From NCBI GenBank assembly GCA_023430315.1, contig JAEZAW010000298.1:1-18327 (forward strand): a stretch of 18,327 nt of DNA, in the 5' to 3' direction. Of the stretch, positions 9,980-15,864 are shown one piece after another. Every line of letters starts with the position of its first letter. Position 1 is the stretch's first letter. This DNA is from Pseudomonadota bacterium (lineage in GTDB: Bacteria > Pseudomonadota > Alphaproteobacteria > Rhizobiales > Hyphomicrobiaceae). The notes below the pieces were generated by a model. That model searched no databases. It saw nothing but the letters and a program-made list of their open reading frames with translations, and had not been told where the DNA came from. The position numbers and the translations under genes are program-made.

Positions 9980-10699
9980 TCAGCGTCCGTTGGCCTTGCG
10001 CCAGGCAGCGAACTCGACCTTGGTTTCCGCATTGCCGGGATAAAGGCCGAAGATGCCGCGGCCTTCGCGCACCTTCTCCATGACGAAGTCCTCGTAGGCC
10101 GTCATCTCGTGGCCTTCCTCGGCGATCTCGTTTGCGAGATGCGCTGGGATCACCACCACGCCCTCGCCGTCACCCACGATGATGTCGCCGGGGAAGACGG
10201 GCGCATCACCGCAGCCGATCGGCACGTTGATGTCGATCGCGCGCTGGCGCGTGAGGTTGGTCGGCGGTGCCGGACGGTTCTGGTAGACGGGGAAGGCCAT
10301 CTCCGCGATCTCGGGACAGTCGCGGAAGCCGCCGTCGGTGACGATGCCCGCTGCGCCGCGCATCATGAGGCGCGTGATCAGGATGCCGCCCGCAGATGCC
10401 GCCTTGGCATCCTTGCGGCTGTCGATCACCAGCACATGGCCGGGCGGGCATTCCTCGATGGTGCGACGTTGCGGGTGCGAACGGTCCTCGAAGACGCCGA
10501 TATGGTCGAGATCCTCGCGCGCCGGGATGTAGCGCAGCGTATAGGCCTCGCCGACCATCGGCGGCGCCTTGGTGCCGACAGGACGGACGTCCTGGATGAA
10601 CTGATTGCGGAAGTTGCGCTTGAAGAGCGCCGTCGTGATCGTGGCGACGCTGATCTTCTTCAGCTTCTCGCGGTTCTCGGGCGTGAGCGTTGTGCTCAT
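9980..10699 (-). CDS. RraA / HMG-aldolase family protein
   Basis: A 239-residue cytoplasmic protein of the RraA-like fold, a family that contains class II 4-hydroxy-4-methyl-2-oxoglutarate/4-carboxy-4-hydroxy-2-oxoadipate aldolases as well as the RNase E inhibitor RraA. The phosphate- or carboxylate-binding loop GGILITR is at 104-110. DGGFRD at 122-127 provides the substrate arginine (R126) and metal-ligand aspartate (D127) expected of the aldolases. The C terminus is longer than in RraA proper (about 160 residues), which favours an enzyme role. The ATG at 10697-10699 has GAGGAA 7 bases upstream; a longer in-frame start at 10738 has no support. It sits between a LysR regulator and the unknown 366-residue gene, a typical catabolic setting. 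Confidence 0.88.
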   Translation of the reverse strand: MSTTLTPENREKLKKISVATITTALFKRNFRNQFIQDVRPVGTKAPPMVGEAYTLRYIPAREDLDHIGVFEDRSHPQRRTIEECPPGHVLVIDSRKDAKAASAGGILITRLMMRGAAGIVTDGGFRDCPEIAEMAFPVYQNRPAPPTNLTRQRAIDINVPIGCGDAPVFPGDIIVGDGEGVVVIPAHLANEIAEEGHEMTAYEDFVMEKVREGRGIFGLYPGNAETKVEFAAWRKANGR

Positions 10700-10720
10700 T
10701 GGGGCGTTCCTCGCGTGTTG

Positions 10721-10762
10721 ATTGCTTCTTCGAGCCAATCACACGGCGAGTTGGCTGGCAAT
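10721..10762. promoter_or_regulatory. Inverted repeats between lysR and rraA
   Basis: Two nested pairs: ATTGC (10721-10725) with GCAAT (10758-10762), and AGCCAA (10733-10738) with TTGGCT (10751-10756), around a 12-base centre. It lies in the 65-base gap between the lysR stop and the rraA start. It may be a regulator site or an RNA hairpin setting the lysR:rraA ratio. There is no T-run for termination. Confidence 0.45.
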
Positions 10763-10764
10763 CA

Positions 10765-11613
10765 TCACCCGTAACGCGCGACGCGTGCGCGAAGGCTGTC
10801 GAGGATGGGGCCGAAGTCCGACTCTTCGCGTGACTCAGGGTAAAGCGCGCCGACCGGCACGGTGAATTTGCGCGCGCGCGCGACGAGCTTCAGGCGTCCG
10901 CGCGAGAGGTGACCGCGCACGAGGCGGTGGGGCAGGTAGCCGGATCCCTCGTTGTTGAGGAGGTAATCGACGGCCATCGGGCCGATATCGAGCGTGAGAC
11001 GCGCGCCGGAGCGCCTGGGAAACGCCATGGCGTGGTCTTCACGGAAATCAGGCCCCCAATCCACAAGAATGTAGTCGTCCGTGCGGCGTCGCGCATCGCC
11101 GCGCCCGGCCGAAACGAGTACGAGCTCCTCCTCGAAGAGATGCTCGATGAGCAGTCCCGGCGACTGCAGCGGCTGGTAAACGACCGCGACATCGAGTGTG
11201 CCGTCGAGCAGGCGCTGGGTCAGATTGGGGCCCGTCTCGGTGACTGCAGTGAGTGCCAATTCGGGATAGGCGGCCTTGAGATTGGCGATCCAGGAGATGA
11301 GCAAACCCTGCCAGAGAGTCGCCTCCGCACCCACTGCGAGGTGCTGATCGTGCTGGCCCGAGAAGCCCACATCGAGCTGCGCTTGCTGCCAGACTCGCAC
11401 CATCGCGAGCGCGTGTTTTTGAAATTGTTCACCGGCAGGCGTGATCTGCGCGCCTACTTTTGAGCGCTCGAAGAGCTGTCTTCCGAGCAGCGATTCGAGG
11501 TTGCGAACACGCGATGAGACGGTCGACTGCGTAACGTTCATACGTCGCGCAGCCTCAATAAAACTGCCTGTTTCTGCGATCATCAGGAACGTGCGTGCGA
11601 GCGCGATGTCCAT
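10765..11613 (-). CDS. LysR-family transcriptional regulator
   Basis: A 282-residue DNA-binding regulator. The N-terminal winged helix-turn-helix is clear at about residues 16-58 (SFIEAARRMNVTQSTVSSRVRNLESLLGRQLFERS). The remaining 220 residues are the periplasmic-binding-like effector domain (LAVGAEATLWQGLLISWIANLKAAYPELAL and so on). It lies directly upstream of rraA on the same strand, 65 bases away, rather than in the more usual divergent arrangement, so it may be co-transcribed with the genes it controls. A LysR-type site at 11639-11670 is 26 bases before its start, which suggests autoregulation and control of the whole unit. The ligand is unknown. Confidence 0.95.
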   Translation of the reverse strand: MDIALARTFLMIAETGSFIEAARRMNVTQSTVSSRVRNLESLLGRQLFERSKVGAQITPAGEQFQKHALAMVRVWQQAQLDVGFSGQHDQHLAVGAEATLWQGLLISWIANLKAAYPELALTAVTETGPNLTQRLLDGTLDVAVVYQPLQSPGLLIEHLFEEELVLVSAGRGDARRRTDDYILVDWGPDFREDHAMAFPRRSGARLTLDIGPMAVDYLLNNEGSGYLPHRLVRGHLSRGRLKLVARARKFTVPVGALYPESREESDFGPILDSLRARVARYG

Positions 11614-11638
11614 GCTGCGTGATCTCGCTCTAGTGATG

Positions 11639-11670
11639 TCGATACGCGCGATGTATCGAAAGAATCGATA
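11639..11670. promoter_or_regulatory. LysR-type operator with three half-sites
   Basis: TCGATAC-N7-GTATCGA (11639-11659) contains the classical LysR box ATAC-N7-GTAT with perfect 7-base arms. The second arm also pairs with a third half-site: TATCGA (11654-11659), a 5-base spacer, then TCGATA (11665-11670). It sits just upstream of lysR in the gap shared with the divergent histone-like gene. The match to the family consensus is seen; binding by this regulator is inferred. Confidence 0.75.
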
Positions 11671-11771
11671 GATGACAGCGAAATTTTGCGTTTGCGATGG
11701 CTACAGATTGCACACATTAGATGATGCATCGGCACCACACTACAAATGAATAGCAGGAAAGGACACTTGCA

Positions 11772-11942
11772 ATGGCAATGAGAGCGAAGAAGGTCGCGGC
11801 GAAAAAAGTCGCCACGAAGAGCGCGAAGAAGAAGAGCGCTGCGAAGAAGGTAGCGAAGAAGACCGCCGCGAAGAAAGCCAAGAAGCCGGCCAAGAAGGCA
11901 AGGAAGGCCGTGAAGCGTGCGAAGAAAGCCGCAAAGCGGTAA
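11772..11942 (+). CDS. Small Lys/Ala-rich histone H1-like protein
   Basis: A 56-residue peptide of which 23 are lysine, 4 arginine and 18 alanine, with no acidic or aromatic residue. It reads as AKK-type repeats (for example VAAKKVATKSAKKKSAAKKVAKK), like the tail of eukaryotic histone H1 and of bacterial Hc1/AlgP-type proteins, and should bind DNA or RNA by charge. AGGAAAGGA is a good ribosome binding site 8 bases before the ATG; a second in-frame ATG follows two codons later. Its role is presumably nucleoid compaction or gene silencing, inferred from composition only. It is divergent from lysR and followed 38 bases later by an acidic exported protein gene. Confidence 0.85.
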   Translation: MAMRAKKVAAKKVATKSAKKKSAAKKVAKKTAAKKAKKPAKKARKAVKRAKKAAKR

Positions 11943-11949
11943 GAGTGTC

Positions 11950-11970
11950 TCCGTTGTCCAGTGCAACGGA
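11950..11970 (+). promoter_or_regulatory. Hairpin overlapping a ribosome binding site
   Basis: TCCGTTG (11950-11956) and CAACGGA (11964-11970) form a perfect 7-base stem with a 7-base loop. The 3' arm includes the first three bases of the GGAGA ribosome binding site (11968-11972) of the gene at 11981. It could restrain translation or act as a weak processing or termination site. No T-run follows. Confidence 0.5.
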
Positions 11971-11980
11971 GAATGACTGA

Positions 11981-12346
11981 ATGCCTTCGAGGCTCGTCTC
12001 GATGTCTGGCGCGGCAGCGCTGCTCTTCACAAGTATCGCTGCCGACGCCGCCAGCATCACCAATCGCGACACCAAAGACGTCGAGGTCACCATCTCCGAA
12101 GGAGAGACCTCGACCGAGCACACGATCCGACCGTCGGAAGTGCTCGACAAGGTTTGCATGAGTGGATGCATCGTCCGTCTCGATGATGGAGAAGAGGACG
12201 AGTACGAGGTCGATGCCGAGGACGTCGTGGCGATCGAGGACGGGTTCCTGTACTACGACGGTCCCGACGATCCCAGCAAACCAGGCAGCGGTGGTTCCAT
12301 ACCGCCAAGCGCTCCCCCTCCGGCGAGCCCGGCACCCAAGCGGTAG
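11981..12346 (+). CDS. Small exported acidic protein of unknown function
   Basis: A 121-residue hypothetical protein. The first 24 residues look like a Sec signal peptide (hydrophobic AAALLFTSIAADA, ending before SITNRD). The mature part has two cysteines four residues apart (C59, C63), then a strongly acidic stretch at about 68-88 (DDGEEDEYEVDAEDVVAIED) and a Pro/Ser/Gly-rich tail. The acidic stretch could bind calcium or other cations, but no known motif is complete. I keep the start at 11981 because it gives the signal peptide a positive N-region (R4); an ATG at 12002 would remove it. It follows the histone-like gene by 38 bases on the same strand and may share its transcript. I do not recognise a family. 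Confidence 0.75.
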   Translation: MPSRLVSMSGAAALLFTSIAADAASITNRDTKDVEVTISEGETSTEHTIRPSEVLDKVCMSGCIVRLDDGEEDEYEVDAEDVVAIEDGFLYYDGPDDPSKPGSGGSIPPSAPPPASPAPKR

Positions 12347-12385
12347 CCGAAAATCTCTGCTTTCCTAGAAGGTTATGGCGTCGCT

Positions 12386-12403
12386 CGGCATTGCGGAATG
12401 CCG
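12386..12403. other. Hairpin between convergent genes
   Basis: CGGCATT-GCGG-AATGCCG is a perfect 7-base stem with a 4-base loop in the 148-base gap between the acidic protein gene (plus) and rlmB (minus). It is placed where a bidirectional terminator would be, but there is no T-run on either side. Confidence 0.4.
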
Positions 12404-12461
12404 CGTCTGTGCCAATTCTTTCGCGCGTTCACGAACTGCACGGCGCGAGGGCGTGAGCTAC

Positions 12462-12479
12462 ATATATATAGAGAGAGAG
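12462..12479. repeat. Short dinucleotide tract (AT then GA)
   Basis: Nine bases of alternating AT directly followed by nine bases of alternating GA, in the gap downstream of rlmB. It is intergenic, so slippage there would not alter a protein. Confidence 0.7.
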
Positions 12480-12494
12480 CGCGAGGGATCGCTT

Positions 12495-13277
12495 TCACGG
12501 AGTGCGGGCGCGCGCGGCAGCATAGAGCGCGACGGCCGCGGCGTTCGACACATTGAGCGAAGCGAAGCTGCCTGCTGCCGGGACGCGCGCAAGGATGTCG
12601 CAACTCTCGCGCGTGAGGCGCCGCAAGCCCTTGCCTTCGGCACCGAGCACCAGGGCGACGGCACCCGTGAAGTCGGCCGCGTTAATCGTAATGTCTCCGT
12701 CGCCATCGAGGCCGATGCGGCGCACGCCAAGCTCGCCCAGCTCCTCGAGCGCGCGCGCGAGGTTTCCGACTAAGGTTACCGGTACAACTTCGAGGCCGCC
12801 GGAGGCCGCCTTGCCGAGGGCTCCCGAGAGCGGTGGGCTGTGCCGCCGCGTCATGATGAGCCCGCCGGCCCCGAGCACGGCCGCCGATCGCAGGATCGCA
12901 CCCACGTTGTGTGGGTCGGTGACCTGATCGAGCACGATCAGCGGGCCACGATCGACGCAGGCGGTTGCGAGGTCATCGAGCGTCGGCTCTTCGAGATCGG
13001 CCGTCTCGAGCAGCGCGCCCTGATGGACGGTATCGGCGCCGAGCAGGCGGTCGAGGTCGCGCGGCGTCACCTTCTGGGAACGCGCCTTGCGTGCGGTGAT
13101 CGCAGGCCCCAGCCGATGCTCGGCATTGTCCGTGAGCAGGAGCCGTCCGATCTCGCGTGCCGGATTGGCCAGCGCCGCCGCGACGGCGTGGATGCCGTAG
13201 AGCCGCACGGGACCCTGATCGTCGGTCGTGCGGTGCGGCGAGGGGCGATGCTGAGCCGGGGATTTATGTCGATTCAT
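12495..13277 (-). CDS. rlmB: 23S rRNA (guanosine-2'-O-)-methyltransferase RlmB, SpoU family
   Basis: A 260-residue SpoU/TrmH-type enzyme that uses S-adenosylmethionine to methylate a ribose in 23S rRNA (G2251 in E. coli). All three SPOUT motifs are clear: DPHNVGAILRSA at 121-132 with the conserved asparagine N124, LVLGAEGKGLRR at 209-220, and SLNVSNAAAVALY at 240-252. The N-terminal substrate-binding domain (LYGIHAVAAAL..P.REI..LLLT) is also normal for RlmB. The first 20 residues are a basic, Pro/His-rich tail of the kind often seen in alphaproteobacteria. No good ribosome binding site is visible before the ATG. It is convergent with the acidic protein gene. Confidence 0.95.
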   Translation of the reverse strand: MNRHKSPAQHRPSPHRTTDDQGPVRLYGIHAVAAALANPAREIGRLLLTDNAEHRLGPAITARKARSQKVTPRDLDRLLGADTVHQGALLETADLEEPTLDDLATACVDRGPLIVLDQVTDPHNVGAILRSAAVLGAGGLIMTRRHSPPLSGALGKAASGGLEVVPVTLVGNLARALEELGELGVRRIGLDGDGDITINAADFTGAVALVLGAEGKGLRRLTRESCDILARVPAAGSFASLNVSNAAAVALYAAARARTP

Positions 13278-13582
13278 GCCGTGATGGATCTATTGCAGCC
13301 GCGCTCGTGACACGAATCGGCACTGCCGAGGCTGCAAGCGCCAATTTCGATTGGATATGCGCCGTTGCAGAGGCCGCCTTTTCCACAGGGGGAGGCTTCG
13401 AAAACCCGCGAAAAAGGCCCCGAAAGGCACCTTCCTGTGGAGAACGAAACAGGATGAATGGATGTCAATGCGATTTCTCCGATTCACCAATTTTGCGTCC
13501 GGGTGTCGCCACAAAACAACGGTTAAGTGCACTTGTTCGCCGAGCACGGTTCTCAGTCAAGCGTAAGTGAGCCGGAAGGAGC
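13278..13582. other. Gene-free stretch upstream of rlmB
   Basis: No convincing gene in these 305 bases. It should carry the rlmB promoter (minus) and perhaps one for the frame starting at 13583 (plus), but I cannot place either. It holds a long imperfect palindrome (13382-13441), a DnaA-box-like site TTTTCCACA (13379-13387) and the first copy of the heptamer TTGCGTC (13493-13499). Confidence 0.5.
13382..13441. repeat. Imperfect palindrome upstream of rlmB
   Basis: Perfect 8-base outer arms TCCACAGG (13382-13389) and CCTGTGGA (13434-13441). Further pairing is possible between GGCTTCG (13393-13399) and CGAAAGGC (13421-13428) with a one-base bulge. It is about 105 bases upstream of the rlmB start and may fold in its leader RNA. 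Confidence 0.55.
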
Positions 13583-13955
13583 ATGGGTGTGAGTGAGTTC
13601 AAGTCTGCGTCCCAGCCCCGCGTTGCGCCCAGTTCGGTGATTTTCGTTCGTAGCGTTGCGTCAGGGCAGTCCAGTTGGGTCAGCGTATCGGACCGCGTAC
13701 AGAAGTCGCCCAAGAGTAAGCGTTCGAGTTCAGTCGCGTCGCGTCGTGTTGCGTCCGAGTTTGCGTCTCAGTTGCGTAGCGTTCTGCCGAAGGCCACCGC
13801 CCCTGGTCGGCCGATCACCCCAAAGAGCGTCATCAGTAACGCGCTCCTCAAGGCAAGGCGAGTCGCACGTGTCGAGCTGTTCACCAGTATTGCGTCGCGG
13901 CTCGCCGCCTTGAAGGTGCCGGCGCCAGTGAAGTTGCGTCCAGTAGCGTTGCGTC
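13493..13955 (+). repeat. Cluster of the heptamer TTGCGTC
   Basis: Seven exact copies on one strand, beginning at 13493, 13656, 13749, 13761, 13890, 13934 and 13949, plus near copies at about 13605, 13623 and 13772. Two copies lie in an identical 14-base context, TAGCGTTGCGTCAG (13651-13664 and 13944-13957). One copy is outside the open frame and the others fall in two different codon phases, so the repetition is at DNA level, not only protein level. Spacing is irregular. Confidence 0.6.
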
Positions 13956-13978
13956 AGCGTTCCCGTCTTCTGTCTTAG
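13583..13978 (+). CDS. Possible small basic protein, Ser/Arg/Val-rich
   Basis: A 131-codon frame with a good ribosome binding site (GGAAGGAG, 1-2 bases from the ATG if counted tightly). The product is basic and rich in Ser, Arg, Val and Ala, with repeated A-S pairs (SVASRRVASEFASQLRS). It has no signal peptide, no membrane span and no family I recognise. About two thirds of its codons end in G or C, less than in the surrounding genes, so coding status is doubtful. It ends in an amber codon (TAG 13976-13978), after which the same frame stays open to 14203. It contains most of the TTGCGTC cluster. It could be a real orphan gene, the first part of a broken gene, or not a gene. Confidence 0.35.
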   Translation: MGVSEFKSASQPRVAPSSVIFVRSVASGQSSWVSVSDRVQKSPKSKRSSSVASRRVASEFASQLRSVLPKATAPGRPITPKSVISNALLKARRVARVELFTSIASRLAALKVPAPVKLRPVALRQRSRLLS

Positions 13979-14044
13979 TCTCCGCCTTGTTGGCTTAGTT
14001 CCGCGTTCGTCCCGCAGGGTGCTGTCCGGGAAGGATGTACAGTC

Positions 14045-14203
14045 GTGTCCACGCGTCTTCGAGTTACCGATCTCAAGCCCGGTCCTGCTGCGAGTACCGA
14101 GTGGCGTCCGATCGGTGAAGTGTTTCGTGCGGTGATGTCGAGCGTCGAGTCGAAGCGTGGTGAGACGGGTTTGCCTCGTCCCGCGCGTTCTGCCCCCAAC
14201 TGA
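14045..14203 (+). CDS. Possible 52-residue protein
   Basis: GTG-initiated frame beginning STRLRVTDLKPGP, with a central WRPIGEVFRAVMSSVE stretch that looks like an amphipathic helix, ending in a Pro/Arg-rich tail. GGGAAGGA lies about 10 bases upstream. It is in the same frame as the 13583 candidate, separated only by the TAG at 13976-13978 and 22 further sense codons. A perfect 11-base inverted repeat begins 6 bases after its stop. It is too short for composition to prove coding. Confidence 0.3.
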   Translation: MSTRLRVTDLKPGPAASTEWRPIGEVFRAVMSSVESKRGETGLPRPARSAPN

Positions 14204-14208
14204 ATTCC

Positions 14209-14246
14209 TTTTGGAGCCCCGTCCTCCCCCCCAAAGGGCTCCAAAA
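14209..14246. repeat. Perfect 11-base inverted repeat
   Basis: TTTTGGAGCCC (14209-14219) and GGGCTCCAAAA (14236-14246) with a 16-base C-rich centre. T residues precede and A residues follow the stem on both strands, the reverse of a canonical intrinsic terminator. It would make a stable RNA hairpin just after the 52-codon frame. Confidence 0.6.
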
Positions 14247-14269
14247 TACCGGCGAGCGCGCTGGAGCGC

Positions 14270-14438
14270 GGACCCTGCGGTCCATGAGCGCGGCGCTTAT
14301 CAAAGTTGTGCGTTGTGTCGCACGGCTCTGGTGTGCTCGCCGGCCTCTTAACTTCTCCACAAGCCCGCGTATTCCGGGCGGCAACGAGTATCTGCCCGCG
14401 ACGTTGGGCCAGTCAGTAACCGGCCTCATGACGAGGCC
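14270..14438. other. Series of small hairpins upstream of the 82-residue gene
   Basis: Three simple stems: GGACC-CTGC-GGTCC (14270-14283), GTGCG-N6-CGCAC (about 14308-14323) and GGCCTC-N5-GAGGCC (14422-14438). The last lies just before the GGAGG ribosome binding site of the gene at 14462. They may structure its leader RNA. I saw no clear promoter. Confidence 0.4.
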
Positions 14439-14461
14439 ACCTGCTTACGGAGGCAACTGCC

Positions 14462-14710
14462 ATGACGATGACCGTCACGACTAACGCCGATCTCTCCGCT
14501 CGCGCTCCGCGCAGCGTGAACCCTGCGCACTGGCACCAGTCGGTCGGCTATGCCCGCCAGGCCTGCGCGCGCGTGTTCCGCGACGGCGGTAGCCCAACCG
14601 ATGCCGTTGCGGCATTCGGCGTCAAGGCGGAAGGCGCCCTCGATTGGGGACGCGCTGTCGAGATCATCGCAGATGCCCTGTGCGCCCGCCCGATGAAGCG
14701 CGTGGCCTGA
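14462..14710 (+). CDS. Small hypothetical protein, 82 residues
   Basis: An 82-residue cytoplasmic protein with no signal peptide or membrane segment. After a Thr/Ala-rich N terminus the body (HWHQSVGYARQACARVFRDGGSPTDAVAAFGV) and tail (DWGRAVEIIADALCARPMKRVA) look like two or three helices with a conserved feel: aromatic and cysteine residues spaced in helical phase. The ribosome binding site GGAGG is 8 bases before the ATG, and codons favour G or C in the third position, so I consider it real. It converges on the DUF4189 gene 27 bases away. I recognise no family. Confidence 0.7.
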   Translation: MTMTVTTNADLSARAPRSVNPAHWHQSVGYARQACARVFRDGGSPTDAVAAFGVKAEGALDWGRAVEIIADALCARPMKRVA

Positions 14711-14731
14711 CGCGCGCACCGATACTGCCGG

Positions 14732-14756
14732 CGGGAGCTATCTCTGATGGCTCCCG
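14732..14756. terminator. Hairpin between convergent genes, likely bidirectional
   Basis: CGGGAGC (14732-14738) and GCTCCCG (14750-14756), a perfect 7-base stem with an 11-base loop. It overlaps the stop codon of the minus-strand gene and lies 21 bases after the stop of the plus-strand gene. There is no T-run, so termination strength is uncertain. Confidence 0.5.
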
Positions 14757-15589
14757 TCCGCACATACGGTCGTACGCACGCCGCAGGCATTCGGCTGGCG
14801 CGCGTGTTTGCGGCATTCCTGTAAGGCGGACTCCGTCGCCTGTCCCAGCGTCGGGCGGACCGAGGCATAAGCCCCCCAGTGCTGGCGGCCGCTGACGACG
14901 GCATTGTAGAAGCCGAGCGCGCCGCAGATCTTGTTCGCGACACTCAGCACATTGCATGTGGCCCCGGCATTCTTGCGGCATGCCGCGAGAGCTTCCTTTT
15001 CAGCAATCTCGCGCGTCGGGCGATTCCATATCGTCGCCGTCGCCCCCTTTGAGTAGTAGGCGATCGCGCCCCATGTGGTCGGAAGGTTCGCACTGCGCAG
15101 CAGCGCCAGCTGCGCCATGTTCATGTCCCCCGTCACTGGTTGCTTGATATTGGTCTGCCACTCGCGAATGGCGGTGCGTGTCTGGTCGTTCATGCGGCCG
15201 TTGCGCGTGGAGATCTGGTAGTTGAGGTTATAGAGGCGGTCCTGAACCTCGCGGATCACCGATGCGCTTGTCAGGGCCGGCGCTGAGGATGGCGGCTGTT
15301 GCGGCTGCGACGGCGGCGTGCTGGAGGCCGTGTTCGGCGCTGGCGCGGGAGACTTGGCGGCTTCCAGATTTCTGATCCGGATTTTGGCCAGCGGTGCGAA
15401 GAGGCCGTTGGGGAACTTCTCGAGATAGGCGCGGACCTCCGCCGGATCGCGCGAGTCCTTCACGCTATCCCAGAATGCCGTTTCGGCCGCCTCCGACCCG
15501 GGCTGCGCCGACAGTGGCAGGGGCGCGCTCAGGCTTCCAAGGGCAATGCCGAGCCCGAGCACAATGGCGGACAGCGAAAGCCGGATCAT
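14738..15589 (-). CDS. Exported protein with peptidoglycan-binding-like and DUF4189 domains
   Basis: A 283-residue periplasmic or surface protein. A signal peptide covers about residues 1-28 (LSLSAIVLGLGIALGS, then PLSAQP). A short helical segment at 36-78 (FWDSVKDSRDPAEVRAYLEKFPNGLFAPLAKIRIRNL) is of the type that follows caspase-like and adhesion domains in this group. A Pro/Ser linker at 80-108 leads to a peptidoglycan-binding-like three-helix domain at 111-165 (VQDRLYNLNYQ and so on). The C-terminal DUF4189 domain at 172-280 has six cysteines (204, 212, 222, 259, 269, 276), probably in three disulfides. AGGAG lies 7 bases before the ATG. It probably acts near the cell wall; an enzymatic role is not apparent. 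Confidence 0.88.
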   Translation of the reverse strand: MIRLSLSAIVLGLGIALGSLSAPLPLSAQPGSEAAETAFWDSVKDSRDPAEVRAYLEKFPNGLFAPLAKIRIRNLEAAKSPAPAPNTASSTPPSQPQQPPSSAPALTSASVIREVQDRLYNLNYQISTRNGRMNDQTRTAIREWQTNIKQPVTGDMNMAQLALLRSANLPTTWGAIAYYSKGATATIWNRPTREIAEKEALAACRKNAGATCNVLSVANKICGALGFYNAVVSGRQHWGAYASVRPTLGQATESALQECRKHARQPNACGVRTTVCADGSHQR

Positions 15590-15864
15590 CTTGGGCTCCT
15601 GAAAATTTGTAATGGCAGTCGGAATGCAAGTTCAGGAGCGAAATATGCAAAAGCGCATTTCCACGCGTCCAGGGTGATTTATTCTCCAATCAACACTATC
15701 CGCGGGTGTGTTGCCGATTTGCGCGGTGGCTCGCGTGCTGCGTCGCAGCAGGCCGCGCGTGTCCTTGCGCAGGTGCCGCCCGCTTGCGCTCACCGCCGCG
15801 CCCGGATACCGACATTGAGCGGTGCCGCACATTGCTTCTGGCCCGAGCCACCACGAGGCCCATT

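Noticed and set aside
11717..12171. Two open frames on the minus strand opposite the histone-like gene
   Set aside because: Repetitive Phe/Leu/Ala or Ser/Arg products are what a Lys/Ala-rich gene gives when read backwards; the plus-strand peptide has the ribosome binding site.
13278..13582. tRNA-Tyr gene sometimes found near rlmB
   Set aside because: I looked for the GTA anticodon arm and TTCGAATCC arm on both strands and found neither.
14209..14246. Intrinsic terminator after the 52-codon frame
   Set aside because: The stem is perfect, but T residues lie before it and A residues after it on both strands, the opposite of what is needed; kept only as an inverted repeat.
15706..15864. N-terminal extension of isovaleryl-CoA dehydrogenase
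   Set aside because: It is Cys/Arg-rich, unlike the family, and the ATG at 15865 has a suitable ribosome binding site.
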